Below, piece after piece: positions 28,903-40,089 of a stretch of DNA of 52,201 nucleotides; the first letter of the stretch is position 1; the number at the start of each line of letters is the position of its first letter. The notes below the pieces were generated by a model, which was given only the letters and a program-made list of their open reading frames with translations, ran no database searches and was not told where the DNA came from. Position numbers and translations under genes: made by a program. This stretch comes from Chitinophaga pinensis (GTDB lineage Bacteria > Bacteroidota > Bacteroidia > Chitinophagales > Chitinophagaceae), in NCBI GenBank assembly GCA_945874755.1, contig CAMCHR010000008.1, positions 1 to 52,201 of the forward strand, given 5' to 3'.

Positions 28903-29134
28903 AAAATAAATTGACGGATAGCGCAAATTTGTCTATCCGTCAAATATACATGTACCTATCAAGACTTCAAAACCTTTAGATATATTTACTATGAAGCTAC
29001 TATTAAATTATACTTTTGAAAAAAGAGCAATAAAGTCAGTCATTGCTTGTATTTTCTTTTAATTTTACAATAGATGAAGAAAAGTACTAAAATGACAAAA
29101 AAAAGAAATTTATGCTTACCTAAAATTGCATTCT

Positions 29135-30070
29135 GTGAACCAATTTAAGCATACACAACTCATCAAAGAGCTAGCCCTACAGCATGGATTTGATTTCTGT
29201 GGTATTGCTGAAGCCAAAGAATTAACCGAAGATGCATTTAGATTAGAGCAATGGTTGGCAAAAGGTTTTCATGGAGATATGCAATACATGGAAAAACATT
29301 TTGACTTAAGAATTAATCCAAAAAAATTAGTGCCTGGTGCAAAATCGGTGATTACTTTTTTAAAGAATTATTATCCGGAACAGGAACAACCAAGTGGCTT
29401 TCCAAAAATTGCTAAATATGCCTACGGCCAAGATTACCATGAAGTGATTAAGCTCGCATTGAATCAAATGCTAGATGAGCTTCGTCAAAAAATTGGACCA
29501 ATTGAAGGTAGAGGATTTGTAGATTCAGCTCCAGTGTTAGAGCGTTCATGGGCCTGGCTTTCAGGTGCTGGATGGATTGGCAAAAATGGCAACTTAATCC
29601 AACCTAAAAAAGGTTCCTTCTTTTTTATTGCAAGTTTAATTGTAGATCTTGAATGTGTTTATGACCAACCTATAGCAAAAGATTATTGTGGCACTTGTAC
29701 TAAATGTATTGATGCATGCCCGACACAAGCCATCTTGCCTAATAAAACTATTGAAGCCAATCATTGTATTAGTTATTATACCATTGAATTGAAAAAACAA
29801 ACTATTGAAACTGGTTCTGATAGATCCTATCAAGACTGGGCATTTGGCTGTGATATATGTCAGGATGTATGTCCTTGGAATCGATTTAGTCATCCGCATC
29901 AAGAAGCAAAATTCAAGCCAATTGAAGGCTTATTATCGATGTCCAAAGATGCTTGGCTCGAAATGGAAGAAACTAGTTTTAAAGCAAGATTTAAACAATC
30001 TCCTTTACTAAGATCAAAATTAAATGGGATCAAAAGAAATATCGAATACCTAAAAGATAAAGGTCAATAA
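29135..30070 (+). CDS. queG: Epoxyqueuosine reductase
   Basis: GRGFVDSAPVLERSWAWLSGAGWIGKNGNLI, CGTCTKCIDACPT and CDICQDVCPWNRF; no ATG in the 5' region of the frame, so GTG 29135 (or TTG 29126) is the likely start. Confidence 0.93.
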   Translation: MNQFKHTQLIKELALQHGFDFCGIAEAKELTEDAFRLEQWLAKGFHGDMQYMEKHFDLRINPKKLVPGAKSVITFLKNYYPEQEQPSGFPKIAKYAYGQDYHEVIKLALNQMLDELRQKIGPIEGRGFVDSAPVLERSWAWLSGAGWIGKNGNLIQPKKGSFFFIASLIVDLECVYDQPIAKDYCGTCTKCIDACPTQAILPNKTIEANHCISYYTIELKKQTIETGSDRSYQDWAFGCDICQDVCPWNRFSHPHQEAKFKPIEGLLSMSKDAWLEMEETSFKARFKQSPLLRSKLNGIKRNIEYLKDKGQ

Positions 30071-30081
30071 ACTTTATCGAT

Positions 30082-30582
30082 TTATTTTAAAGCTACATTG
30101 TCAGATAAAACACAAGCTGTTAAATGTTGTAATTCTTCTTCCATCTTTGCTCCTAAGACCTTTTCATTGAGCAAAGTCTGAAATTTTTCCCAAGGATACC
30201 AATTGACCTGTTGCTCAAAAGACCAGTGAATGACATAAGTGCCTTCTTTTAATGGCAACCATTCTATTTGAACTTGATAAGGCGCTTGCCCTGTCGCTTC
30301 CCATTTTAAAAGCACGGTACTATCGGTACTTGAAAGCATTTGAATAGTCTGAGTACCAACACGTGCAATACTATCTTGTACCATAACTGATTGATCTTTC
30401 CAATCACTCATCCAACCCTTCCATGCAGCTAAGTCTTTCACACAATGTTGTATCTGCTCATTGGTGGCATTGACTTCTACCGCCCTTGATGTAATCACCA
30501 TGGAAGGAAATAAGCTAGCGATAGCAGTGATTAAGATACTGATGACCAATACACTTATCAATGCAAAACGAATCAGTTTCAT
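30082..30582 (-). CDS. SRPBCC-like (polyketide cyclase/START-fold) membrane-anchored protein
   Basis: N-terminal TM, then EVNATNEQIQHCVKDLAAWKGWMSDW and WSFEQQVNWYPWEKF. Confidence 0.65.
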   Translation of the reverse strand: MKLIRFALISVLVISILITAIASLFPSMVITSRAVEVNATNEQIQHCVKDLAAWKGWMSDWKDQSVMVQDSIARVGTQTIQMLSSTDSTVLLKWEATGQAPYQVQIEWLPLKEGTYVIHWSFEQQVNWYPWEKFQTLLNEKVLGAKMEEELQHLTACVLSDNVALK

Positions 30583-30583
30583 T

Positions 30584-31687
30584 TTATTCCCATTTAAAAA
30601 TTTTATATGCAGCAGCATAAACAATGACAATCCATGCTAGCAGAATGGCAATTTCATTTCCTACTGAAAATAAATTTGCACCCTCAAATGCAATTTCACG
30701 CATGGCATTGTTAAAATGCGTTAATGGTAAAATATTGCAAAAAGGTTGCAGCCATTTTGGAAAAGAATCAATTGAAAAGAAAGTACCAGCTAGTAAAAAT
30801 TGAGGCAAGGTAATTAAATTGGCAAATGGCGGAATGGTACTTTCATTTTTTGCTACGCCGCTCACAATAAAACCAAAGCCCATAAATAAAATTAAGGCAA
30901 TGAAACTAAGTGCCATGATATTCAAGAAAGTGATAAATCCATGCACGAGCGTGAAATTGAATGCAAAATGGCCTATCCCAATAATGATCACCGCAGTCAT
31001 CAACTGAAAAATAACCCTACTTAAAGCTTCGCCTAAAATGATATACAAACGTCTAATAGGTGTGGCATAAAATCTTTTTAAAACCAATTGTTGTCTTAAA
31101 TTAAAAAATAAAAATGCCACGCCAAAAACACCTGCACTTAATAAGGAAAAACCCAATTGTCCAGGTAAAATGAAATCTATGGTGCGATAGGTTCTGCCTG
31201 GCACTTCAATGACTTCGTTTTTTACCACAGCAATTGTAGGGGCATCTTTAAATTGATCGGCATTGATATTTGCAATCACTGCATTTAAGATGGACTTAAT
31301 TAACTGAATATTTTGCGGATTGGCAGCAGCCGAACTCGTTAACTGGATTTGATAAGGCTGACTAGGATTTTGTGTCGGTTGAATATCAATCAATGCTGTA
31401 ATTCTACCTTTAGCCAATTCTGCATTCACTGTTGCCTGATCCGTTACTACAAATTTTAGTCCTGCTAAGGACTTCACTTTTTCATACACCAAATTAGTAG
31501 TATCCGCATTGGGGGCGAGTGCGACTTTTACATTGATATTTCCACCACTACTTAAAAAACCAAATACTAAAATAAATATCAGCGGAAATAGAATACTAAA
31601 AACAACCGCAGATGGGCTTCTCAAGATGGAGCGCAAGCTTGCTCTTGTGATAGCAAGCATCGCTTTAATTTGACTATATGAACGCAT
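30584..31687 (-). CDS. ABC-2 type transporter permease
   Basis: SPSAVVFSILFPLIFILVFGFL, large extracytoplasmic loop, C-terminal membrane helices with LPLTHFNNAMREIAFEG. Confidence 0.88.
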   Translation of the reverse strand: MRSYSQIKAMLAITRASLRSILRSPSAVVFSILFPLIFILVFGFLSSGGNINVKVALAPNADTTNLVYEKVKSLAGLKFVVTDQATVNAELAKGRITALIDIQPTQNPSQPYQIQLTSSAAANPQNIQLIKSILNAVIANINADQFKDAPTIAVVKNEVIEVPGRTYRTIDFILPGQLGFSLLSAGVFGVAFLFFNLRQQLVLKRFYATPIRRLYIILGEALSRVIFQLMTAVIIIGIGHFAFNFTLVHGFITFLNIMALSFIALILFMGFGFIVSGVAKNESTIPPFANLITLPQFLLAGTFFSIDSFPKWLQPFCNILPLTHFNNAMREIAFEGANLFSVGNEIAILLAWIVIVYAAAYKIFKWE

Positions 31688-31692
31688 GGATA

Positions 31693-33450
31693 CTAGGGCT
31701 GTTTAACCACAAAGATAGGCATTCGAGCTTGAGGAGCCCCTACCATTTGCTGCACTGTCTTCAAATGTTGTAAAATCTGCCATTGGCTTGCCCCTATTTC
31801 AGATTCAATTGATTTTACTTTAACAAAGTCTTTATAGTCTTCAATTAAATCTTCGATAAATGATTTTGATTCTGGATATTGTTTAACGCTATAGCCTTTT
31901 AGTTTTGCCATTTTAGCAGCAGATGCAAGCGCGTCATTTAAAGTGCCAATTCTATCCACTAGTCCTACATTAATTGCATCCGAACCTAACCAAACTCGAC
32001 CTTGTGCAATTGAATCCACAAACTCCAATGATTTTTTTCTGCCCTTTGCCACCCTTGATTTAAAAGTATTGTAAATACTATCCACGCCAGATTGCATCAT
32101 TTTTTGCTCCATGGTATTGAGGGGTCTTGTGGATGTTGGCGCATCTGCATAGGTCGCAGTTTTTACACCATCAAAAGTCACGCCTAATTTATTTTTCATG
32201 AAGCCAGAAATATTTGGAACGACCGAAAATACGCCTATTGAACCTGTTATGGTATTGGCATCTGCATAAATAGAATCAGCACCACATGCAATATAATATC
32301 CTCCAGATGCAGCGACATCACCCATACTTACAATCACCGGTATCTTACTTTTAATCAATTCAATTTCTCTCCAGATAATATCACTTGCTAAGGCGCTTCC
32401 ACCAGGTGAATTCACTCTTAAGACCAATGCATCAATAGATGCGTCTGCTCTAATTTTTTGGAGCATCATTCTAAAGTCATCACTTGCAATAGACCCTTTC
32501 ACGCCTTTGCCCATCACAATATCGCCATCTGCATAGACCACTGCAATTTTACCAGCACCAGTCCCTCTTAGCGGAACAGACTTGGCATATTCTTTGATTG
32601 AAACAAATGGAATGTCATTTTCTTTTACCCCTTTTAATTTTTTTGCAATCGTTTTTTTCAGTTGGTCATCATAAATTAATCCATCCACCAATCCATTTGA
32701 CAATGCATCTTGTGCTGATTGAATTTTTGCCTCGTTGGCCATTGCTTTCAACTTATCAGGTGCAATTTGTCTCGAAGTAGCAACTGTATTAATAAAATGA
32801 TCATATAAACCATTTAACCATACGCTCGTTTGCTGCTTATTGGCATCCGACATTTTCTCATACCTAAAGGGCTCTGTTGCACTTTTGAATTTACCCGCAT
32901 AAAACACTTGCATCTCCACATCCAATTTATCCAACATCCCTTTTAAGAAAACCGTCTCTAATGAAAACCCACTGAACTCCAATCCGCCTTGTGGATGCGT
33001 ATAAATTTGATTGGCCACGTTACCTACCCAATATCCTTTTTGAGAAATCGTTTCGCCGTATGCAAAAATAAATTTGTTGCTTTTTTTAAATTCTACCAAG
33101 GCTTTTCTAAGTTCCTCTGAATTTGCGTAACCATTTGAATTTTGTTGACATTTAATGTAGATGCCTTTAATATTTGAATCTTTTTTAGCATGCTGAATCA
33201 ATCCAATCACAGTTGTTAAGCTTGGCACTTTTCCAGAACCTTGATTCAATAATTCTGTAAAAGGATCTGACACTTCTTTTTCTGTGAAACTATCTGCAAG
33301 GTCTATCACTAATACCGCATTGGATGCAATAGCCTCTGGTTCATCAGAAGAAAAAGCTGTGCCCAATCCAATTAATAGCATGATGCTTACAATTGAAAAA
33401 ACAAATAAAGCAAGGATTACAGCGAAGAATGAGGTAAAGAAGCTTTTCAT
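31693..33450 (-). CDS. sppA: Signal peptide peptidase SppA, long type
   Basis: AVVYADGDIVMGKG, LVLRVNSPGGSALASDIIWREI, VSMGDVAASGGYYIACGAD. Confidence 0.93.
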   Translation of the reverse strand: MKSFFTSFFAVILALFVFSIVSIMLLIGLGTAFSSDEPEAIASNAVLVIDLADSFTEKEVSDPFTELLNQGSGKVPSLTTVIGLIQHAKKDSNIKGIYIKCQQNSNGYANSEELRKALVEFKKSNKFIFAYGETISQKGYWVGNVANQIYTHPQGGLEFSGFSLETVFLKGMLDKLDVEMQVFYAGKFKSATEPFRYEKMSDANKQQTSVWLNGLYDHFINTVATSRQIAPDKLKAMANEAKIQSAQDALSNGLVDGLIYDDQLKKTIAKKLKGVKENDIPFVSIKEYAKSVPLRGTGAGKIAVVYADGDIVMGKGVKGSIASDDFRMMLQKIRADASIDALVLRVNSPGGSALASDIIWREIELIKSKIPVIVSMGDVAASGGYYIACGADSIYADANTITGSIGVFSVVPNISGFMKNKLGVTFDGVKTATYADAPTSTRPLNTMEQKMMQSGVDSIYNTFKSRVAKGRKKSLEFVDSIAQGRVWLGSDAINVGLVDRIGTLNDALASAAKMAKLKGYSVKQYPESKSFIEDLIEDYKDFVKVKSIESEIGASQWQILQHLKTVQQMVGAPQARMPIFVVKQP

Positions 33451-33547
33451 AAAAAGATTGATTTAAAAGAAATCTAAAATAGCAGCAAAAAAATAAAGAT
33501 TGCCTTGTAAAATTATGGATATTTGCGTTCATTTTCAGCATACTTCT

Positions 33548-34036
33548 ATGAACCATATCTACCTCATGATAGGCGGCAATATAGGGAACCGTTTGGTCAA
33601 TTTAGAAAATGCTCGAAAAAGCATTGAGCAAAGATGTGGCCCCATTCAAAAGCAATCCTCCATCTTTGAAACTGAAGCTTGGGGATTTAAAGATCAGCCA
33701 GCATTTTACAACCAAGCCTTATGCATTGAAACTACATTGAGCCCACAAGATTTAATGGCCATGCTTTTAGAGATTGAGTTAGCCATGGGCAGGGAAAGAT
33801 TGATCCCCCTTGGGCCTAGGACCATCGATTTGGATATCATTTATTTCAATCAAACGATTATTGATACACCTGGATTAACGATTCCACACCCTAGACTAGC
33901 AGAACGCAACTTTGTATTGGCGCCATTGGTGGAGATAGCCCCTGATTTTGTGCATCCGATCCTTCATAAAACGAATTCAGCACTCTACAAAGCTACCAAA
34001 GATGCCTCTGTTGTGCATAAAAAAACCGACCTCTAA
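33548..34036 (+). CDS. folK: 2-amino-4-hydroxy-6-hydroxymethyldihydropteridine diphosphokinase
   Basis: MIGGNIGNRLVNLENA, GPRTIDLDIIYF, PHPRLAERNFVLAPL. Confidence 0.94.
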   Translation: MNHIYLMIGGNIGNRLVNLENARKSIEQRCGPIQKQSSIFETEAWGFKDQPAFYNQALCIETTLSPQDLMAMLLEIELAMGRERLIPLGPRTIDLDIIYFNQTIIDTPGLTIPHPRLAERNFVLAPLVEIAPDFVHPILHKTNSALYKATKDASVVHKKTDL

Positions 34037-34078
34037 AGGATCCAAAACTTATCTTTGAACGCAAGCATTAGAAGCATT

Positions 34079-34711
34079 ATGAAGCATCATTTTATAGCAA
34101 TTGAGGGGAATATTGGTGCCGGAAAGACCACGCTGTCACAATTACTAGCACAACATTATAATGCAAAACTGGTGTTAGAGGAATTTGCGGATAACCCATT
34201 TTTGACAAAATTTTACGAGAATCCAAAGCAATACGCCTTCCCATTGGAACTGTTCTTTTTAGCAGAACGATTCAAGCAACAACAAGAGATGGTGAAGTCC
34301 AATGACCTGTTTCAAGATGTAACCGTATCAGATTATATTTTTACTAAATGCTTGCTCTTTGCAAAGGTGAATTTACCCGAGGAAGAATTTAGATTATATC
34401 AAAAAATGTTTGACGTTTTTGTACCACAATTGACCCAACCGGATATTCTGATTTTTTTACATGCGCCAGTCAATAAATTACAAGGGAATATTAAAAAAAG
34501 GAACCGAAAATTCGAACAATCCATCCCCGACGAATACTTGTTTAAATTACAGGAGACCTATACGAGCTATATCAAACAACATAATATCAAAACGATTTTT
34601 GTTGACGCCAGTAACGCAGATTTCTTGTATAACGAAAAGCATTTTAAAGTCATCACTGAAGCACTAGACAAAGATCTAGAAGAAGGCCAACATTATTTTA
34701 CGCTTCCCTAA
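34079..34711 (+). CDS. Deoxynucleoside kinase (dCK/dGK family)
   Basis: HHFIAIEGNIGAGKTTLSQLLA; VSDYIFTKCLLFA; RNRKFEQSIPDEYLFKLQETY. Confidence 0.9.
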   Translation: MKHHFIAIEGNIGAGKTTLSQLLAQHYNAKLVLEEFADNPFLTKFYENPKQYAFPLELFFLAERFKQQQEMVKSNDLFQDVTVSDYIFTKCLLFAKVNLPEEEFRLYQKMFDVFVPQLTQPDILIFLHAPVNKLQGNIKKRNRKFEQSIPDEYLFKLQETYTSYIKQHNIKTIFVDASNADFLYNEKHFKVITEALDKDLEEGQHYFTLP

Positions 34712-34732
34712 CCACACCCTATCAAAATAGTT

Positions 34733-35986
34733 ATGGAACAAACTGCACCACAATTAACCAAAGATCCATTTGCCGCGTTAAGGATAGCTGAGTTTAAGAA
34801 TTTAATGATTGGGCGTTTTTTGTTTATCACGGGATTGAGGATGATGGGTACATTGGTTGGCTGGTGGATTTACGAGTTGACCAACGAGCCCTTTGCCATT
34901 GGATTAATTGGTTTAGCAGAAGTCATTCCTGCAGTATCTCTTTCTTTATACGCTGGTCATGTGATTGATAAAAGTGAGAAAAGAAAAATTGTTTTAATAG
35001 GCGTTTCGTTTTATTTTCTTTGCGCCATTAGTTTATTGCTTTTGTCCTCGGCCTATGGCAAAGCACATTTAGGCAACCTACAAATAGCCATTGGTATTTA
35101 TTTTGTCATTTTTTGTACTGGGATCATTCGTTCATTTACTGGTCCGGGTTTTGGTACTTTGGTGGGTGAAATTGTACCTAAAAATTTATTACAAAATGCC
35201 ACCACATGGAGTCAAGGCATGTGGTTGAGCGCCTCAGTAGTTGGGCATGCAAGTGTAGGTTTTATGATTGCAGGTTTTGGTATTCATGGTTCTTTAATCC
35301 TTGTGGTAGCGTTGGTTTTGATAGGATTTTTCTTTATTCAAAAAATTAGTACAAGACCTCCACACCCAACTGTAGTAGAACAAAAACCTTTAGAAAGCGT
35401 AAAAGAAGGATTGCGTTTTGTGTTAAATAGTAAAGAGTTGTTAGGTGCACTTTGTTTAGACTTATTTGCTGTACTTTTTGGTGGCGCAGTCGCCATGGTG
35501 CCTGTTTTTGCAAGAGATATTTTAAAGGCAGGACCTATCGGTTTTGGATGGCTCAATGCAGCAACTGATATTGGTGCGATGCTTATTATCGTACTCATTA
35601 CTATTTTTCCAGTGCAAAGAAAACAAGGTAAAAAATTATTACTTGCAGTCGCTGGCTTTGGTGTCTGCATTATTGTTTTTGCAGTTTCAAAAATTTTTTG
35701 GATCTCATTTGCTGCTTTATTAATGAGTGGTATTTTAGATGGATTTAGCATGATCGTTCGTGGCACAATTGTTCAACTCAAAACACCTAGCCATATGCGT
35801 GGCAGGGTGATGTCAGTGAATTCAATGTTCATCAATAGCAGTAACGAATTGGGGCAATTTGAAAGTGGATTGGCAGCAAGAGCAATGGGGGTGATTCCCT
35901 CTGTGGTATTTGGTGGCGTCATGACCATTTTAGTGGTCTTCACTACGTGGTTTAAAGCACCAAAACTAAAAGAAATGGAATACTAA
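34733..35986 (+). CDS. MFS transporter (EntS-like)
   Basis: LRIAEFKNLMIGRFLFITGLRMMGTLVGWWIYELT; ~12 TM pattern. Confidence 0.88.
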   Translation: MEQTAPQLTKDPFAALRIAEFKNLMIGRFLFITGLRMMGTLVGWWIYELTNEPFAIGLIGLAEVIPAVSLSLYAGHVIDKSEKRKIVLIGVSFYFLCAISLLLLSSAYGKAHLGNLQIAIGIYFVIFCTGIIRSFTGPGFGTLVGEIVPKNLLQNATTWSQGMWLSASVVGHASVGFMIAGFGIHGSLILVVALVLIGFFFIQKISTRPPHPTVVEQKPLESVKEGLRFVLNSKELLGALCLDLFAVLFGGAVAMVPVFARDILKAGPIGFGWLNAATDIGAMLIIVLITIFPVQRKQGKKLLLAVAGFGVCIIVFAVSKIFWISFAALLMSGILDGFSMIVRGTIVQLKTPSHMRGRVMSVNSMFINSSNELGQFESGLAARAMGVIPSVVFGGVMTILVVFTTWFKAPKLKEMEY

Positions 35987-36466
35987 TTATTTTGCAATCA
36001 ATGCATTCATGACATCATGCACGATAGGACAAAATTCTGCATTTTTCATTGTAATTGGAATGCGTTTGAAAAAAACATCCTCGTCGGTATAAGGAAACCT
36101 TTGACAATCTGTTGGGCGATGATCATAAATGCCACAAGCATTGTCATTGCCTAAAAAAGGACAAGGCCTTGTTTTAGAAACATAGTCGCCTTCTTCATCC
36201 ATACTCAAATACTGGTCGATAAAAGCAGTCTCTTTCATGCCCATGTACTTACTGATTCTTTTAATGTCTGGCATCTTGAATCTTGGGGAATAATTTTTAC
36301 AACATCTTGCACAATCTAAACAATCGATTTTCTCAAATGCAGCCTCGTGCAAATCTGGCAATTGTTTTAAAATAACGCGCTTATCCACCCTTTTAAGAAA
36401 GTTCTGAAATTTTTTAAGCTGCTCAGGGGCAGGCGTATCAAATAAGTGTTCAGTATTTGCTTGCAT
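35987..36466 (-). CDS. YkgJ-family cysteine-cluster protein
   Basis: CLDCARCCKNYSPRF, CPFLGNDNACGIYDHRPTDCQRFPY; start refined to ATG 36466. Confidence 0.88.
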   Translation of the reverse strand: MQANTEHLFDTPAPEQLKKFQNFLKRVDKRVILKQLPDLHEAAFEKIDCLDCARCCKNYSPRFKMPDIKRISKYMGMKETAFIDQYLSMDEEGDYVSKTRPCPFLGNDNACGIYDHRPTDCQRFPYTDEDVFFKRIPITMKNAEFCPIVHDVMNALIAK

Positions 36467-36605
36467 AATTGATAACAAAAGTAAACTATTTAGGCCTCAT
36501 CCACAAGCTTTCCCCATTCGAACAAGTTTAGTGACCAATCCCTTTTTAAGGCGGCGCTAAAAGCCTATCTTTGTGGCAATTTTTAACCTTTTCAATTCCG
36601 TTGAA

Positions 36606-39455
36606 ATGAATCAGAGTGGCACAGAATTTATCCAAAGACATATTGGCCCAAATCCAGTAGATAGTGCAAAAATGTTAAAGGCAGTTGGTGTTGATAGTTT
36701 AGCTGCATTAATCGACAAAATTGTACCAGCAACTATTCGTTTAACAAAACCAATGGAGATTCCAGCAGGATTGACGGAATTTGAAATGTTGCAATCCCTA
36801 AAAGCGATCGGCGAAAAAAATATTGTAGCGAAAAATTTTATTGGACAGGGTTATTATGGAACCATTACACCATCTGTCATCCTAAGAAATATATTTGAAA
36901 ATCCAGGTTGGTATACGCAATACACGCCTTATCAAGCAGAGATTGCACAAGGACGTTTAGAAAGTTTATTGAACTTTCAAACCATGGTGACCGATTTAAC
37001 TGGAATGGACATTGCGAACGCATCCTTATTAGATGAGTCTACTGCAGCTGCAGAAGCAATGGCGATGATCTTTAACCATATCAATAAGTCAGATGTAATT
37101 AGTCAACCTAAATTATTTGTGGACGAAGCTATATTTGCACAAACAAAATCTGTATTACAAACCAGAGCAACGCCAATTGGTGTAGAATTAGTGACTGGAG
37201 ATTTTAAAACTGCAGCATTAGACAATACTTTCTTTGGCGCGATCCTTCAATATCCAAATGCCAATGGTGCCATCCAAGACTATAGCAGCTTTATAGACCA
37301 AGTGCACCAATTAGGGGGCATGGTAATTTTAGTAGCCGACTTACTTGCATTGACTGTATTAAAAAGTCCAGGCGAATTGAACGCAGATGTGGCTGTTGGG
37401 AACACACAAAGATTTGGTGTGCCAATGGGATTTGGTGGACCACATGCCGCGTATTTTGCGACAAAAGATGCATTCAAAAGAGGGATGCCAGGTAGATTGA
37501 TTGGCGCGAGTATTGATGCACAGGGCAATCGTGCATTAAGAATGGCTTTGCAAACAAGAGAACAACATATAAAACGAGAAAAAGCAACTTCTAATATTTG
37601 TACTGCACAGGCTTTACTTGCCAACATGGCTGTCATGTATACAGTGTATCATGGACCTGTTGGATTAAAATCCATTGCTTCAAGAGTGCACTCATTTGCA
37701 CAAGTATTGGTGCAACAATTAGAAAGCTTAGGCATTCAACAAGTGAATGATTTTTATTTCGACACCTTACACCTAACAGGTTTTGATGCAGCTAAATTGA
37801 ATGAGCTTGGAACTAAGCAAGCTATCAATTTTAATTATTTTGCGAACGGAACAGTGTCCATTAGTATTGACGAAACCACTTCTGCAAAAGATATTCAATT
37901 GATTGTAGAATTATTTGAAACATTGACTGGCAAAAAAGCAGCTGCCTTGAATGCAGCAATTAAAAATGCAGCCATCCCTGCACAATTAGTTAGAACAAGC
38001 GATTATTTAACACACCCTGTTTTCAATACACATCATAGTGAAACACAAATGATGCGTTATATCAAGCAGTTGGAAAATAAAGACCTTTCTTTAAATACAA
38101 GCATGATTAGTCTTGGTAGTTGTACAATGAAACTAAATGCTGCAACAGAAATGATTCCAGTAAGCTGGCCTTGTTTTGGCGGATTACATCCTTTTGCGCC
38201 AGCAAGTCAAACAATCGGGTATCAAGAAATTGTAAAAGAGTTAAGTGCTTATTTATGTCAAACGACTGGATTCACTGCATGTAGCTTACAACCAAATAGT
38301 GGTGCACAGGGTGAGTATGCGGGATTATTAACCATCCGTTCATATCATGCTGCAAGAAATGAAGCGCATAGAAATATTGTATTGATTCCAATTAGTGCAC
38401 ACGGTACCAACCCTGCAAGTGCTGTCATGGCTGGATTTAAAGTGGTGGTAGTGGCTTGTGATGCAGCTGGGAATATTGATGTAGCCGACCTAACAGAAAA
38501 AGCAATTCAACATAAAGATCATTTAGGTGCATTGATGGTGACTTACCCATCTACACATGGTGTATTTGAAGAAACCATCATGGATATTTGTAACACGATT
38601 CACCAATATGGTGGTATGGTATATATGGATGGCGCTAACATGAATGCACAAGTTGGATTAACAAGTCCAGGAAATATTGGCGCGGATGTTTGTCACTTGA
38701 ATTTGCATAAAACATTTGCGATTCCACATGGTGGAGGTGGACCAGGCGTAGGACCAATTTGCGTGAATGACAAATTAGCCCCTTTCTTACCAGGTCATGT
38801 TAAGAATGGAGATGCAACCAATGCAGTAAGTGGCGCACCTTTAGGATCTGCAAGTATTTTATTAATCAGTTATGCCTACATTAAAATGTTAGGTGCAAAA
38901 GGATTGGAATTGTCGACTAGCTATGCCATTTTGAATGCCAACTATATGAAATCAAGATTGGAAAAAGCTTATACGATTTTATACACTAGCAAGAATGGCA
39001 CTTGTGCACACGAATTTATAATTGACCTTAGACCATTTAAACAAACAGCAGGGATTGAAGCAGAAGATGTGGCAAAACGTTTGATAGATTATGGATTTCA
39101 TGCGCCAACTATGAGTTTCCCTGTTGCAGGCACGATCATGATTGAGCCGACAGAAAGTGAGGATATGACAGAATTAGATCGCTTTTGTGATGCATTGTTA
39201 GCCATCCATACTGAAATTATTGCTATTGAAACAGGCCGTTTTGACAAATTAGATAATCCATTGAAAAATGCACCACATACTCAACATGTGATTTGTGCAA
39301 ATGATTGGGCACATAGTTATACAAGACAAGAAGCTGCATTCCCACTACCATATGTTGCGCTCAATAAGTTTTGGCCAACTGTAGCGCGTGTGAACAATAC
39401 ACATGGAGATAGAAATCTTGTATGTACTTGTGAGCCGGTAGCCTCTTATGCATAA
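36606..39455 (+). CDS. gcvP: Glycine dehydrogenase (decarboxylating), P-protein, single chain
   Basis: [51 protein letters not shown]-lysine region [20 protein letters not shown]. Confidence 0.96.
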   Translation: MNQSGTEFIQRHIGPNPVDSAKMLKAVGVDSLAALIDKIVPATIRLTKPMEIPAGLTEFEMLQSLKAIGEKNIVAKNFIGQGYYGTITPSVILRNIFENPGWYTQYTPYQAEIAQGRLESLLNFQTMVTDLTGMDIANASLLDESTAAAEAMAMIFNHINKSDVISQPKLFVDEAIFAQTKSVLQTRATPIGVELVTGDFKTAALDNTFFGAILQYPNANGAIQDYSSFIDQVHQLGGMVILVADLLALTVLKSPGELNADVAVGNTQRFGVPMGFGGPHAAYFATKDAFKRGMPGRLIGASIDAQGNRALRMALQTREQHIKREKATSNICTAQALLANMAVMYTVYHGPVGLKSIASRVHSFAQVLVQQLESLGIQQVNDFYFDTLHLTGFDAAKLNELGTKQAINFNYFANGTVSISIDETTSAKDIQLIVELFETLTGKKAAALNAAIKNAAIPAQLVRTSDYLTHPVFNTHHSETQMMRYIKQLENKDLSLNTSMISLGSCTMKLNAATEMIPVSWPCFGGLHPFAPASQTIGYQEIVKELSAYLCQTTGFTACSLQPNSGAQGEYAGLLTIRSYHAARNEAHRNIVLIPISAHGTNPASAVMAGFKVVVVACDAAGNIDVADLTEKAIQHKDHLGALMVTYPSTHGVFEETIMDICNTIHQYGGMVYMDGANMNAQVGLTSPGNIGADVCHLNLHKTFAIPHGGGGPGVGPICVNDKLAPFLPGHVKNGDATNAVSGAPLGSASILLISYAYIKMLGAKGLELSTSYAILNANYMKSRLEKAYTILYTSKNGTCAHEFIIDLRPFKQTAGIEAEDVAKRLIDYGFHAPTMSFPVAGTIMIEPTESEDMTELDRFCDALLAIHTEIIAIETGRFDKLDNPLKNAPHTQHVICANDWAHSYTRQEAAFPLPYVALNKFWPTVARVNNTHGDRNLVCTCEPVASYA

Positions 39456-39473
39456 TAAGAATCAGCACTAAAT

Positions 39474-39507
39474 AAAAAGAGCCGCTTCAATTGAAGCGGC
39501 TCTTTTT
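39474..39507. terminator. Intrinsic terminator (bidirectional)
   Basis: aaaaagagccgcttcaattgaagcggctcttttt perfect inverted repeat downstream of gcvP. Confidence 0.88.
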
Positions 39508-39554
39508 ATTTATTCCAAACATAGCTTGACTTATTCATTTAAGTATTTTTCTAC

Positions 39555-39998
39555 CTAAGCATCCATTCTTTTTACAACACTAGTACTACTAATATTTGTA
39601 ATAGGAGGATTCCCATTTAACATAAACTCATATAAGCCAATAATTTTTTCCTTATCGCTCAATGAGGTTTGTAATTTATCAAAGTCATTTTCAAGCTTCT
39701 TTAACTTTTTATTTTCATTCGTGTACTTATTTGTAAAATCCTCTATAATAGAGTTGTCTATTTGTTCACTATCTGGTATTTCCTCTTTTAGCATTTGTCC
39801 TTCTCCTGTTAAAATCCATAAAATATCAAGATCAGTATAAGTATCATGGATTCTAATTAAAATATCTGATCCAACAGAACCTAGATGTTTTAACTGTTTT
39901 GCAAAATAACCATTTGACAATTTAATTTTTTTTTCAAAAGCATGGGGTGAGATCTTTTTGAAATGAATAAAGATCTCGATTCGTTCAATTGGTTTCAT
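39555..39998 (-). CDS. Phage CI-repressor-like HTH protein
   Basis: N-terminal helical HTH-like sequence (FIHFKKISPHAFEKKIKLSNGYFAKQLKHLGSVGSDILIRIHDTYTDLDILWILTGEGQML) typical of Bacteroidota XRE/CI-like repressors; coiled-coil C-terminus. Confidence 0.65.
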   Translation of the reverse strand: MKPIERIEIFIHFKKISPHAFEKKIKLSNGYFAKQLKHLGSVGSDILIRIHDTYTDLDILWILTGEGQMLKEEIPDSEQIDNSIIEDFTNKYTNENKKLKKLENDFDKLQTSLSDKEKIIGLYEFMLNGNPPITNISSTSVVKRMDA

Positions 39999-40023
39999 GA
40001 TAATAAAATTTAGATATAAATTG

Positions 40024-40046
40024 GATACAGTGTTTCTATCTGTATC
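40024..40046. promoter_or_regulatory. Candidate operator dyad upstream of the HTH gene
   Basis: gatacag-tgtttctat-ctgtatc, perfect 7-bp arms, 26 bp upstream of the HTH start codon. Confidence 0.5.
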
Positions 40047-40089
40047 GTTTTACTAAATTACCTATATCAATAAAATCATATGGAAAACT

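Noticed and set aside
29092-29148. Small ORF MTKKRNLCLPKIAFCEPI upstream of and overlapping queG as a possible leader peptide
   Set aside because: Too short, no attenuator-like structure seen; probably chance
35338-35766. 142-aa minus-strand ORF inside the MFS gene
   Set aside because: Antisense shadow of a clear MFS transporter
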